Origin: an uncultured Bacteroidales bacterium
GTDB lineage: Bacteria > Bacteroidota > Bacteroidia > Bacteroidales > UBA932
Length of the DNA stretch: 64,000 nucleotides
Reading direction: 5' to 3'
Assembly (NCBI GenBank): GCA_945870315.1
Contig: CAMBRR010000004.1
Coordinates: 1 to 64,000 of the forward strand
The position numbers were made by a program, and so were the translations under genes. The notes under the pieces were generated by a model. That model had not been told where the DNA came from. It worked only from the letters and a program-made list of their open reading frames with translations, and ran no database searches. Shown here one piece after another: positions 1 to 10,700 of this stretch (position 1 is its first letter; the number at the start of each line of letters is the position of its first letter).

Positions 1-6
1 TTAATA

Positions 7-3000
7 CTATTTAACCTTGCTGACGCCGATAAAGATTGAGCCATCATTCCACTCAACCTCGCTAAGGTCGCACTCCCCTGCCAATTCACGGGCCTCAACG
101 CTCGCAGCAAGAGTCTGACCTGTAATATGTTCTCCGAAACTTTCAAGAGAGAGTCTGATGTCGGAGAGATATGCTTCAGGAGCGAGGATGAGGACCTCGA
201 CCTTGTCTGTCACCTTAAGGTCACTATCCTTACGGACGTTCTGGATTCTGTTGATGAGCTCCCTGGCAATGCCTTCCAAACGAAGCTCCTCTGTGATGGT
301 CACATCCAGAGCAATGGTCAACGGGCCATCCGAAGCCACCAGCCAGCCTGGCATATCCTCGGAAGTTATCTCGTAATCACCCTTAGACAAGGAAACATCT
401 CCGGAAGGCAGATGCATCAGATATGGTGCACCCGACGCTTCTGAAGCCTCGATATTGCTGATATCCTGCTGTCCAAGGGTTCCGAAGGCTGCAGCAATTT
501 CCTTCATCTGCTTACCGTAAGCCTTACCCAGAGTCTTGAAATTCGGACGTATCTTCTTGGTAATGATTCCGGTAGTATCGTGAATGAACTCAACCTGCTT
601 GACATTTACCTCGGTGAGGATGATATTCTTCACAAGTTCGAACTGCTCCTTGACACTGTCATTAAGAACAGGTATCACGAGTCGTGAAAGCGGTTTGCGG
701 ACATTGATTCCGACTTTCTTTCGAAGGGCAAGCACCATAGATGAAGACTTCTGGGCCAGAACCATCCTCTCTTCGAGAGCCTTGTCCACCAGACTGTCAT
801 CACAAACAGGCATAGAGTGGAAGTGGACAGAATCTGCTCCCGGAACAAGGTCAAGCCAAAGCCTTTCGCTGTAGAATGGAGCTATCGGAGCACTTAGAAG
901 AGCAATGTCCTTAAGCACCTCATACAGAGTCTGATATGCAGAAAGCTTATCCTCAGCGATACCGGAACCCCACAAACGTTTCTTGTTCAGACGGACATAC
1001 CAGTTACTCAAATCTTCAATCACGAAATCCTGGATAAGACGTCCTGCAAGGGTTATGTCATAATCCTCATATGCAGCCACAACAGCCTTGACAAGAGAGT
1101 TGAGCCTGCTGATTATCCATTTGTCAAACTCAGGTCTTTCCGAATACGGAACAGCAGGAGAATTCACATCAAAGCCGTCGATATTGGCATATAGAGCAAA
1201 CATCGAGTAGCAGTTGTACAATGTGCTGAAGAATTTCCTGCGGACTTCGTCCACACCGGCTTCGTCAAAACGCAGATTGTCCCAAGGCTGGGAGCTAGTG
1301 AGCATATACCACCTGAGGGAATCCGGTCCGAATTTATCGAGTTCATAGAACGGATCTACTGCATTGCCAAGTCTCTTGGACATCTTGTCTCCATTCTTGT
1401 CAAGAACCAATCCATTGGAAATCACCCTCTTGAAAGCACACTTTCCGCTGACCATAGTGTTGATTGCGTGGAGTGTGTAGAACCATCCGCGAGTCTGATC
1501 AACTCCCTCTGCAATAAAATCGGCAGTACAGCCGAACTTATCACTGCCAAGGTTGCGAAGGCCCTCCTGGGCATAAGGCATTGCACCGGAATCGAACCAA
1601 ACATCGATAAGATCGGCCTCGCGTTTCATCTTCCTTCCGCTTTCCGAAACCAAGAAGATATTGTCCACATATGGCCTGTGGAGGTCAATCTTGTCATAAT
1701 TCACCTTTGACATATCCTCCGGATCAAATCCCTTGTCCCTCAACGGGTTGGAAGACATAAACCCTGCCTCCACAGCCTTGTCAATCTCGCTGTATAGTTC
1801 TTTCAGGCTGCCGATGCACTTGACCTCACGACCGTCCTCAGTCATCCACACCGGAAGCGGAGTACCCCAGTAACGGCTGCGGGAAAGGTTCCAGTCCTGG
1901 ATATTCTCAAGCCATTTTCCGAAACGGCCCGTTCCGGTGGACTCCGGTTTCCAGATGATGGTATCATTCAGTTCCATCATTTTTTCACGAACCGCTGTGG
2001 TCCTGATAAACCAGGAGTTCAGAGGATAGTACAAAACAGGCTTGTCTGTCCTCCAGCAGTGAGGATATGTATGGGTATGTTTTTCAATCTTGAAGGCCTT
2101 GCCCTGCTGCTTGAGCATCACACAGATGTCCACATCAAGTGTAGGAGCATCCTCGGCCAGGTCGGGATCATAGGCATTTTTAACCCATCTTCCAGCCCAC
2201 TCTGAATATGAAGGATCCACATTGGCAGCCACATAATCAGCGTCCAGATCTTCGAGACGGTAGAAACGGCCCTTAAGGTCCACCTGAGCCTGAGAATTTC
2301 CGTCCTTGTCCACCACCATAAGAGCAGGCACACCGGCAGCCTTGGCAACTTTGGCATCGTCGGCACCGAAGGTTGGAGCGATATGAACTATTCCGGTACC
2401 ATCCTCCACGGTCACATAGTCGCCCGGAATTACCCTGAATGCTCCCTCTCCCGGATTGAACCAAGGAATGAGCTGATGATAAGAAATCCCGACAAGTTCG
2501 GACCCTTTGAACACTCCGTCAAGTACCCTGTACGGCACCAGCTTGTCGCCCGGAGTATAATCCGCAAAAGACACATCCTTGGCTTTCGGATTGAACAACG
2601 AGCCAACCAAAGCTTTGGCTACCACATAGATACACGGATCTCCAGTATATGGATTGAAAGAGGCCACCCTCACATATTCGATATTTGGGCCGACACACAA
2701 GGCAGTGTTGGAAGGCAGTGTCCACGGAGTCGTGGTCCAGGCAAGGAAAAACACCGGAAGAGTCTCACAACCATAAAGCAACTGCGACTTCTCATTCTTG
2801 ATGACCTCGAACTGGACAGTTGCAGTAGTATCTTTCACGTCCCTATAACACCCAGGCTGATTGAGTTCGTGAGTACTCAGCCCCGTACCGGCTGCCGGGC
2901 TGTATGGCTGGATGGACTTGCCCTTGTAGAGGTAACCCTTTTCATATATCTTCTTAAGCAACCACCAAAGCGTCTCGATATAGCGGTTGTCATAGGTGAT

Positions 3001-3444
3001 GTATGGATCATCCATATCCACCCAGTAGCCAATCCTCTCTGTAAGGTTGCGCCACTCGGCAGTATATTTCATCACCTCCTCACGGCAGGTACGGTTATAT
3101 TCCTCCACGCTTATCTTACGGCCTATGTCTTCCTTTGTAATGCCAAGCTTCTTCTCCACGCCCAACTCCACTGGAAGACCATGAGTATCCCATCCTGCAC
3201 GTCTGTTGACCTTGTAGCCGCTCTGAGTTTTGTAACGGCAGATGGCATCCTTGATGGAACGGGCCATCACGTGATGGATGCCCGGCATACCATTGGCTGA
3301 AGGCGGTCCTTCAAAAAACACAAATTCAGGAGCTCCTTCCCTCAGTTTGAGAGACTGCTCAAAAGCTCCGTTCTTTTTCCAGCGGTCAAGTACCTCGTTT
3401 CCTATCCCAACGAGATCAAGACCTTTATATTCCCTAAATGCCAT
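7..3444 (-). CDS. ileS: Isoleucyl-tRNA synthetase
   Basis: 1145 aa ORF; class I aaRS motifs (EGPPSANGMPGIHHVMARSIKD, KMSKRLGN) and IleRS-type full-length architecture. Confidence 0.97.
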   Translation of the reverse strand: MAFREYKGLDLVGIGNEVLDRWKKNGAFEQSLKLREGAPEFVFFEGPPSANGMPGIHHVMARSIKDAICRYKTQSGYKVNRRAGWDTHGLPVELGVEKKLGITKEDIGRKISVEEYNRTCREEVMKYTAEWRNLTERIGYWVDMDDPYITYDNRYIETLWWLLKKIYEKGYLYKGKSIQPYSPAAGTGLSTHELNQPGCYRDVKDTTATVQFEVIKNEKSQLLYGCETLPVFFLAWTTTPWTLPSNTALCVGPNIEYVRVASFNPYTGDPCIYVVAKALVGSLFNPKAKDVSFADYTPGDKLVPYRVLDGVFKGSELVGISYHQLIPWFNPGEGAFRVIPGDYVTVEDGTGIVHIAPTFGADDAKVAKAAGVPALMVVDKDGNSQAQVDLKGRFYRLEDLDADYVAANVDPSYSEWAGRWVKNAYDPDLAEDAPTLDVDICVMLKQQGKAFKIEKHTHTYPHCWRTDKPVLYYPLNSWFIRTTAVREKMMELNDTIIWKPESTGTGRFGKWLENIQDWNLSRSRYWGTPLPVWMTEDGREVKCIGSLKELYSEIDKAVEAGFMSSNPLRDKGFDPEDMSKVNYDKIDLHRPYVDNIFLVSESGRKMKREADLIDVWFDSGAMPYAQEGLRNLGSDKFGCTADFIAEGVDQTRGWFYTLHAINTMVSGKCAFKRVISNGLVLDKNGDKMSKRLGNAVDPFYELDKFGPDSLRWYMLTSSQPWDNLRFDEAGVDEVRRKFFSTLYNCYSMFALYANIDGFDVNSPAVPYSERPEFDKWIISRLNSLVKAVVAAYEDYDITLAGRLIQDFVIEDLSNWYVRLNKKRLWGSGIAEDKLSAYQTLYEVLKDIALLSAPIAPFYSERLWLDLVPGADSVHFHSMPVCDDSLVDKALEERMVLAQKSSSMVLALRKKVGINVRKPLSRLVIPVLNDSVKEQFELVKNIILTEVNVKQVEFIHDTTGIITKKIRPNFKTLGKAYGKQMKEIAAAFGTLGQQDISNIEASEASGAPYLMHLPSGDVSLSKGDYEITSEDMPGWLVASDGPLTIALDVTITEELRLEGIARELINRIQNVRKDSDLKVTDKVEVLILAPEAYLSDIRLSLESFGEHITGQTLAASVEARELAGECDLSEVEWNDGSIFIGVSKVK

Positions 3445-3462
3445 AAAATAAAAATAATTGTC

Positions 3463-3470
3463 TATTTTTG
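3463..3470 (+). promoter_or_regulatory. Bacteroidetes-type -7 element TATTTTTG, putative cvpA-tsaB promoter
   Basis: TAnnTTTG consensus about 80 bp upstream of cvpA. Confidence 0.5.
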
Positions 3471-3503
3471 CACCCTGTTGCAGGATGCGGAATTATTAAA
3501 CTG

Positions 3504-3511
3504 CAAATATA
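3504..3511 (-). promoter_or_regulatory. Bacteroidetes-type -7 element (TATATTTG on minus strand), putative ileS promoter
   Basis: CAAATATA on + strand, 60 bp upstream of ileS start. Confidence 0.5.
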
Positions 3512-3549
3512 AATATTTTTGCTAACAATACAGAAGTATAGAGCCACAA

Positions 3550-4053
3550 ATGTATATCTTGGACGCCATAATCGGTATTTGTTTCGCCTGGTTTACTATT
3601 GACGGTATCCGGAAAGGATTCGTATCTCAGGCTATGGCAATCATTGGTCTTATTGCCGGAGTGTGGGCATCCTTCAAATTTGCAAGCCTTGTCTCTAGCT
3701 GGCTCTCGGGATATATTCAGGGATCGGAGCAAATACTCAGGCTTGTGGCCTTCGTACTGATATTCATTGCAGTCATCACCCTGATAACCGTTATCGGGAA
3801 ATTGATTGAAGTTACGTTGAAATTCGTGCTGCTGGGCTGGCTGAACAAAACTCTCGGTGCCATTTTTGCCTTTCTGAAATGTGCCCTGATTGTGTCCCTT
3901 ATAGTGATGGCCTTCCATTCCCTCAACGCAACATTCAACTTTGTATCTACAGAAAAACTCTCAGAATCAATATTTTATACCCCTTTGAAAAATATGGCCT
4001 TCTCCGTTTTCCCATATCTGAAAGACCTGTTGTTCTGGGGAAAACAGTCATAA
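3550..4053 (+). CDS. CvpA family inner-membrane protein
   Basis: Four hydrophobic helices, N-terminal 'DAIIGICFAWFTIDGIRKGFVSQ' typical of CvpA/colicin V production family. Confidence 0.8.
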   Translation: MYILDAIIGICFAWFTIDGIRKGFVSQAMAIIGLIAGVWASFKFASLVSSWLSGYIQGSEQILRLVAFVLIFIAVITLITVIGKLIEVTLKFVLLGWLNKTLGAIFAFLKCALIVSLIVMAFHSLNATFNFVSTEKLSESIFYTPLKNMAFSVFPYLKDLLFWGKQS

Positions 4054-4751
4054 TGGAAAACAGTCATAATATGGAACGAATAATCCTGATAGAAACATCC
4101 ACTTCCCTTCTGTCAACCGCCCTCGTGGAGGATGGGAAGGTGATATCATACAAAGAAAGCAGTGCGGAAAAGGCGCACGCAAGCCTGACTGCCGTTTTCA
4201 TCAATGAGATGCTGGAAGAAAACGGGCTATCGATGAAAGGTTGCGATGCTGTCTGCGTGAGTGAAGGTCCCGGTTCATATACCGGTCTGAGGGTTGGAGT
4301 TTCCACTGCCAAGGGACTTTGCTTCGGCTCCGGAAAGCCACTCATCGCCGTAGGAACCCTCGACACCCTTGTGGCTCAGGTTGAGAATCCGGGCGAATAC
4401 GACTGGATTGTGCCTATGATAGATGCCAGAAGGATGGAGGTTTATTCAGCCATCTTCCGCCCAGACGGGACAAGGTTGACTGATGTGGAGCCTGTCATCG
4501 TGGATAAGGACAGTTTCTCGGAATACCTCTCGAAAGGCAAGGTGCTCTTCATCGGAGACGGAGCCGAAAAATGCAAAGGTACAATCACCAGCGAAAATGC
4601 CACCTTCCTGCAATGCCATCCTAAGGCCAGTTCAATGTTAAAACCGGCCCTGGAGCAATTTCACCAAGGCCGGTTCAAAGATGTCGCATATTTCGAGCCT
4701 TTCTACCTGAAGGAGTTTGTGGCCACCGTCAGCAAAAAGAAACTCTTCTGA
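4053..4751 (+). CDS. tsaB: tRNA threonylcarbamoyladenosine biosynthesis protein TsaB
   Basis: 'ILIETSTSLLSTALVEDGKV...VSEGPGSYTGLRVGVSTAKGL' TsaB/YeaZ signature; ORF track starts at 3879 but homologous region starts at 4053 or 4071. Confidence 0.92.
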   Translation: MENSHNMERIILIETSTSLLSTALVEDGKVISYKESSAEKAHASLTAVFINEMLEENGLSMKGCDAVCVSEGPGSYTGLRVGVSTAKGLCFGSGKPLIAVGTLDTLVAQVENPGEYDWIVPMIDARRMEVYSAIFRPDGTRLTDVEPVIVDKDSFSEYLSKGKVLFIGDGAEKCKGTITSENATFLQCHPKASSMLKPALEQFHQGRFKDVAYFEPFYLKEFVATVSKKKLF

Positions 4752-4793
4752 CGCCAAATCGATTCAGGTAAAGTGACGCCAAATCGATTCAGG
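4749..4793. repeat. 20-bp direct repeat TGACGCCAAATCGATTCAGG x2, 25-bp period
   Basis: Perfect copies at 4749-4768 and 4774-4793; first copy contains tsaB stop codon. Confidence 0.97.
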
Positions 4794-4825
4794 CAGGTGC
4801 GGCTCAACTCTATTTGATAAGGGAT

Positions 4826-5965
4826 CTATTTGAGAAGAGACTCCAACAGTTTGTCAAGAGACTTCGAGTCCACAATCTTGCCGTCCACCAAAGATCCATC
4901 CTTCAGGATGAACATTGCAGGAAGGTCCTGCAGGTTGTAAAGTCCTACATATGGGGACTGTATGCCTCTGGAATCACATACATTGGTCCACGGGAGTTGC
5001 TGTTTCTTCAGCACTGATGCCCAGGCAGCCTTGTCAACGTCGAGTGAAACCTGATAGATGTCGAATCCTCTTGAATGGTACTTATCATACAAAGGTTTGA
5101 GGACATCCAGGTTGAACATCTTCTGCTCGGCCTGAGATGAAGACCAGAACTGGATGAGGACAACCTTTGAATCAAGGTCAGAAAGTTTCACCTTTTCTCC
5201 CTCAATTGAAGGGAGTTCTATGTCAGGATAGTTTATCTGGTCAGCGTTTTTGAGCCTATTGTCCAATTCCATATAGTCACGGCGGGTTTCAGCCTCTTTC
5301 CTGAGGGCCTTCACATATTTGGAGTCCGGATAAACACTTGAGAGCGAATCACATACAGACTGAAAATGAATAGCGTCAGTCACTTGGCCGAACACCGGAA
5401 GGTTTTCATCAAGATTCTGGAACAGGACAGGCACACAAGTGAGCGAATGACTGTTTTCCATCACATATCTGACGCAGGTCCGGTAATAATCCACATACTC
5501 CCTGGTCATCTGCTGTCTGATGGCTGGCTGCTCGGAAGCAGGAGCCGAGGCATATTCAGCTGACAAAGCCCTCAATCTGGCTGTCACCTGGCTTTGGGAA
5601 CGCTCCAGTTGGGAGAGTTTCTCGCTTTCCTCAGAACCGGTCACTGAGTAATTGCCTAAGGTATCAGCCTTGACTTCCACCTTGTCCCCGGCTTCCAGAA
5701 GCAGGGATGCAACCTTGACGTCACCGTAGAAAAGATAAACGAACTCAGGCTGACCTTTCTGGACAGAAACCTTGCAGGATAATTTTCCTGCATCATCGGT
5801 CCTGACTGTGTCAAGCACCTGGTATCTATTGATATCCAGCAACTTGACTATGATATCCTTCTGGGGAGCCTGCTCAAGGACGGCATTGATTGTCGCTTTC
5901 CGGGAGCAGGAAACTGCTGCTGTCAAAAACAGGGCACAGAGCAGGAATCTGGATAATCTTGTCAT
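4826..5965 (-). CDS. Thioredoxin-fold (TlpA/AhpC-TSA-like) lipoprotein with N-terminal DUF4369-like domain
   Basis: Lipobox 'FLTAAVSCSRKA'; C-terminal thioredoxin-like fold ('KVVLIQFWSSSQAEQKMFNLDVLKPLYDKY'); start chosen at MTRLSRF. Confidence 0.75.
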   Translation of the reverse strand: MTRLSRFLLCALFLTAAVSCSRKATINAVLEQAPQKDIIVKLLDINRYQVLDTVRTDDAGKLSCKVSVQKGQPEFVYLFYGDVKVASLLLEAGDKVEVKADTLGNYSVTGSEESEKLSQLERSQSQVTARLRALSAEYASAPASEQPAIRQQMTREYVDYYRTCVRYVMENSHSLTCVPVLFQNLDENLPVFGQVTDAIHFQSVCDSLSSVYPDSKYVKALRKEAETRRDYMELDNRLKNADQINYPDIELPSIEGEKVKLSDLDSKVVLIQFWSSSQAEQKMFNLDVLKPLYDKYHSRGFDIYQVSLDVDKAAWASVLKKQQLPWTNVCDSRGIQSPYVGLYNLQDLPAMFILKDGSLVDGKIVDSKSLDKLLESLLK

Positions 5966-5969
5966 TTTT

Positions 5970-6374
5970 CTAAAGTTTGATGAATTCATTATAAATGGCC
6001 TGTGCAACCTCAGCCATTTCTTCAGGAGGAAGCTGGAGCTTAGGTTTGCGGAAATCCATATCGGCTTCGCAGTTCAGAGGAACAAGATGGATGTGAGTAT
6101 GAGGAACCTCCATTCCAAGTACGGCAACGCCTACCCTCTTGCAAGGAACTGCCTTTTCAAGAGCTTTGGCAACCTTGCGCGCAAAGGCACACAAGCCCAT
6201 ATAAGTCTGCTCGTCCAAATTGAAGATATAGTCATTTTCTACCTTCCTCGGGATGCAGAGTACGTGTCCTTTAGTTAGCGGAGCGATATCAAGAAAGGCA
6301 TAGAAATCCTCTGTCTCGGCAACTTTCCAGGACGGGATCTCTCCGTTTGCAATCTTTGTAAAAATTGTAGCCAT
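5970..6374 (-). CDS. HIT family (histidine triad) protein
   Basis: 'HTHIHLVPL' histidine triad motif, 134 aa. Confidence 0.93.
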   Translation of the reverse strand: MATIFTKIANGEIPSWKVAETEDFYAFLDIAPLTKGHVLCIPRKVENDYIFNLDEQTYMGLCAFARKVAKALEKAVPCKRVGVAVLGMEVPHTHIHLVPLNCEADMDFRKPKLQLPPEEMAEVAQAIYNEFIKL

Positions 6375-6377
6375 AGC

Positions 6378-6845
6378 CTAAAGGGTAATGTCCAGAATTT
6401 CGAATTTGATAATGCCTGCAGGAACCCTGGCCTCAACGATTTCTCCTACTGAGTGACCGAGAAGAGCCTGACCTATAGGAGTTTTCACTGCCAATTTACC
6501 TGCGGTGAAGTCAGCCTCGCTCTCTCCCACCAAAGTAAAGTTCATAATCTGACCTGTAGTAAGATTCTTTACCTTGACCTTATTGAGCATCTGAACCTTA
6601 TCGGTTCCAATCTGTGTTTCGTCTATTACCCTGGCATTGGCTACCAGATTCTGGAGCTTGGAAATGTTCAGTTCCAGCAGGCCCTGAGCCTCTCTGGCTG
6701 ACTCATATTCCGCATTTTCAGAAAGGTCACCCTTGTCACGAGCCTCAGCAATCTGAGCAGAGATCACCGGACGCTGGGCAATCGCATCCGCCAATTCCTT
6801 TTTCAGCTTATCCAAGCCTTCCTGTGTCATATAATGTACTTCCAT
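6378..6845 (-). CDS. greA: Transcription elongation factor GreA
   Basis: 'MTQEGLDKLKKEL...DLSENAEYESAREAQ' GreA signature. Confidence 0.96.
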   Translation of the reverse strand: MEVHYMTQEGLDKLKKELADAIAQRPVISAQIAEARDKGDLSENAEYESAREAQGLLELNISKLQNLVANARVIDETQIGTDKVQMLNKVKVKNLTTGQIMNFTLVGESEADFTAGKLAVKTPIGQALLGHSVGEIVEARVPAGIIKFEILDITL

Positions 6846-6860
6846 AACAATGTGGTTTTA

Positions 6861-7757
6861 TTAATTATTAATTTTCAATTTCTCTTCAAGACAAACTTCC
6901 TTGTCCCTGGAGAGCTGGCATTTCAACTCCTCCAAGGTACTGAACCGGACTTCATCCCTTATCTTGGACAGGAAAGAAACTTCAATATCCAGACCATAAA
7001 TATCTTCATCAAAGTCAAAGATATGAGTCTCAATCGTCCTTTCCTTGCCCTCCCCAAGGGTAGGACGGCAACCTATGTTGCACATCCCGAAGAAGTCTCT
7101 ACCAAGTGTATTCACCTTGACGAAATAGACTCCTCTTGCAGGAATCAGTTTCAAAGGCTCATACAACTGCATATTGGCAGTCGGATATCCAAGGGTCCTG
7201 CCGAGGCGGTGTCCCCCTACTACCACTCCGCAGAGGCTGTAATTGTAGCCAAGCATCTGATTGGCCTGAACCACATCCCCTTCCTGAAGTCTGTCCCTGA
7301 TTTTCGTAGAACTTATTGCAACCTGGTCGGTAAAACGGAGATTGTCCATCCTCACGACTTCCAAACCCAATGAAATAGCCGTATTCTCGACAAAATCGGC
7401 ATCCGTGGCATCGTTCCCCATTCTGTTGTCGTACCCTAGCACGATGCTGCGCGCCCCAAAGCGTTCCACAACCACGTCACGAAGATACTCCAAAGTGGTC
7501 ATCTGGCTGAACTCACGAGTAAAGGGAAGAACCTCAACTCTGTCAACGCCCAATTCACCCAGCATCCGTTTCTTCTCTGAAAGTGACGTAAGGAGCCTCA
7601 ATTGTCGGGCATCCTTTTGAAGAACATTCCGGGGATGAGGCCAGAATGTGACGACTAGGCTTTCATCCCCGGCATTTTTTGCCATTTCCACGAGTTTCCG
7701 GATTACCAGGCGATGTCCCAGATGGACTCCGTCAAAGAAACCGGTCGCTACAACCAT
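6861..7757 (-). CDS. ribF: Bifunctional riboflavin kinase/FAD synthetase
   Basis: 'GFFDGVHLGHRLVIRKL', 'SSTKIRDRLQEGDV', 'GRTLGYPTANM' motifs. Confidence 0.95.
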   Translation of the reverse strand: MVVATGFFDGVHLGHRLVIRKLVEMAKNAGDESLVVTFWPHPRNVLQKDARQLRLLTSLSEKKRMLGELGVDRVEVLPFTREFSQMTTLEYLRDVVVERFGARSIVLGYDNRMGNDATDADFVENTAISLGLEVVRMDNLRFTDQVAISSTKIRDRLQEGDVVQANQMLGYNYSLCGVVVGGHRLGRTLGYPTANMQLYEPLKLIPARGVYFVKVNTLGRDFFGMCNIGCRPTLGEGKERTIETHIFDFDEDIYGLDIEVSFLSKIRDEVRFSTLEELKCQLSRDKEVCLEEKLKINN

Positions 7758-7758
7758 C

Positions 7759-10700
7759 TTACAACCATCTTACAAGTTCAAAGTCCTGTCTGTGAGGCAG
7801 CATAGGATTCTTCGCATAGATTCGTCCTGCAGCCTGATAAACACCTGAACGGTCAGGATTGATCTTGGCAACATATTTTGCCTGGCCGTCCTTTGACTCT
7901 ACCGGAGTGAAATCATACCTCTCCTGGATGTGGAATTTGCCCTTTGCATCTGTTGTAGCGATGAGCAGTTCAACTCCGATTTCGTCAGGATTGAGGTTAC
8001 CGATATTCAGCACCACCTCTCCTTCGTAGTCATTTCCGATGGAAAGATTGTCGGAGTTGCTGTCAGGCAGGTTAGTGGAAACCACTTCCACATTCTGCCA
8101 TTCCCTGCGGAGTTTCTTCTTCCAGGCAGCAATTTCACGAGCCTTGGCATAGTCGTTTGCAACGATGCCGTCAAACCTCTTGGACTGAGGCTCATAGTAC
8201 TGGTTGATATAATCGGTAAGCATACGGTTGGTCGTGAAGTTGCATGCAACCATTGCCACAGTATTCTTGATATATTCAATCCAGTCTGTAGAGCGTCCGG
8301 TTGAAAGGCTCTTGTTGTAGAAGGTAGGAGCGATTTCGTTCTCGATGATATTGTAGATAGTAGCGGCATCGAGTTCGTCCTGATAGTTTTGGTCATCGTA
8401 GGTACGTTCCATAGGAAGAGCCCAACCGGCCCCTTTCTTATAACCCTCAACCCACCAGCCATCGAGCACGGAGAAGTGCATTACGCCGTTCATTGCAGCC
8501 TTTTCTCCGGATGTTCCGGATGCCTCAAGCGGACGGGTTGGGTTGTTCATCCATACGTCAACACCCTGTACAAGGTATTTTGCTACTGTGATGTCATAGT
8601 TAGGAACAAAGACAATCTTTCCGATGAACCTCTCCTGCTTTGAGATGTCCACAATCATCTTGATAAGGTCCTGTCCTGCCTTGTCTGCCGGGTGAGCCTT
8701 ACCTGCGAAGAGGAACTGAACCGGCTGCTTAGGGTCATTCACAATCTGGTCGAGCCTGTCAAGGTCGCGGAACAGCAGGTGTGCCCTCTTGTAGGTTGCA
8801 AAACGTCTTGCAAAACCGATGGTGAGTACATCGTCACGAAGGGTTTCCTTGATGCGTACCACCTGACGAGGTGAATAGTGATTTGAAGCAGAAGGGTCTG
8901 AGAGTCTGCGTTTTACCTCATCGATGAGTTTCTTGCGCAGAGAGGTGCGGATGTTCCATACCTCCTCGTCTGAAACCTTGTAAATGCCATCGAAGCAAGA
9001 CTTGTCATAGTGGTGTGTCTTGAACTCCTCTCCAAACACCTTGGCGTGAACCTCTTTCCATTCCGGAGCTGTCCAGGTAGGATAGTGGACACCGTTGGTG
9101 ACATAGCTAACGTGAAGTTCCTCAGGCAGATAGCCAGGCCACATATGGCCGAGGATATCGCGGCTCACCTCGCCGTGCAGCCAAGATACACCGTTAACCT
9201 CCTGGGAGATGTTTGCTGCGAGAATACTCATTGAGAATTTCTCGTTCACGTCAGCTCCATTGTTCTTTCCAAGGCCCATCATTGTCTCCCAGTCAATCTT
9301 CAGACGCTGAGGATAGTGGCCGATGTATTTACGCAGAAGGCCCTCGTCAAAGGCATCGTGTCCTGCAGGAACCGGAGTGTGAGTTGTGAACAGGGACGAA
9401 GCCCTTACAACTTCAAGAGCTTCCTGGAATTCGAGGTTATCGTCATTGATAAGTTCGCGGAGTCTTTCAAGACCGATGAAGGCTGCGTGTCCTTCATTGC
9501 AATGATATACCTGAGGATTGAATCCGAGTTTACGAAGGGCGCGGATACCACCGACTCCAAGAAGAAGTTCCTGTTTGAGACGGTTCTCCCAGTCGCCGCC
9601 ATAGAGGTTGTATGTCACTGACCTGTCCTCTGGAAGGTTCTCAGGGAAGTCAGTATCAAGCAGATAGAGCTCTGTACGTCCCACGTCCACTCTCCAGATG
9701 CGCGCATTGAGGTTTCTGCCTGGGAAAGCCACGCTGATGGTCACCCAGTTGCCGTTCTCGTCACGCACCGGAGTAGCCGGAATCTTCATAAAGTCCTGAG
9801 CCACATCTTCGGCAACCTGCTCGCCCTGAGCCGTAAGTTTCTGATTGAAATAGCCGTACCTGTACAGAAGTCCCACTGCCACAAGGTTGGTATTCATATC
9901 AGAAGTTTCTTTGATATAGTCTCCGGCAAGGATTCCAAGACCGCCGGAATATATCTTCAGGGATGTATCCAGACCGTACTCCATACAGAAATATGCCACG
10001 GACGGAGATGTCCTCTGGGCTTTGAGAGCCATATAGTCATTAAATTCGGTCATCACTTCCTTCAACTTGATAAGGAAGTTGCTATCCTTCTCAAGTTTCT
10101 GGTATCTTTTGAGGCTGACCATATCCAGAAGAGCAATCGGATTGTGTCCGGACTTCTCCCAGGATGCCTCATCTATGCTTTTGAAAAGATTCTTCGCTGA
10201 TTCATTCCAGCACCACCACAAGTTCTTGGAAAGAGTCTCCAGATCCTTGAGACTTTCAGGAAGATGGCGTGCTACAAATACACTATTCCAGGTTGGTTGA
10301 TTTACTTCAAATTTTCTGTATTCCATATTTTTTTCATTCTTGGTCAAAGGACAAAGGTCCTTGGCCTTCATTATTATTTCTATTGCGCTTGAATATGCCT
10401 GTTTATAATATATGATATTGTTTTCCCAAAGAGCTATCTCAGAAACATCCTTCGCATTCTGCATATATTTGTTTCTGGTGTCTTTGTGGATGGTTGCGAT
10501 TTCCCTTATTCTATCCGCCACGGCATCCACCACCTCGAAGTAGTTGGAGTCGTTGCGGTCAACCACGGTAATTCCCGGATGGGCCTTGGTACAGTGAGTG
10601 CGCACCCACAGTCCGAACCCGGCAAGGGATGTGGTCAAGGTTGGCACTCTGAAAGCGAGGCTCTCAAGAGGAGTATAGCCCCAAGGCTCATAGTATGAAG

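Noticed and set aside
2383-3300. 305-aa + strand ORF antisense to ileS
   Set aside because: Lies entirely within ileS on the opposite strand; no recognisable family; composition typical of shadow ORFs.
3445-3503. T-box riboswitch in front of ileS
   Set aside because: Leader is about 60 nt with only a short GCA-CCTG/CAGG-TGC hairpin; no T-box sequence, and T-boxes are not expected in Bacteroidales.
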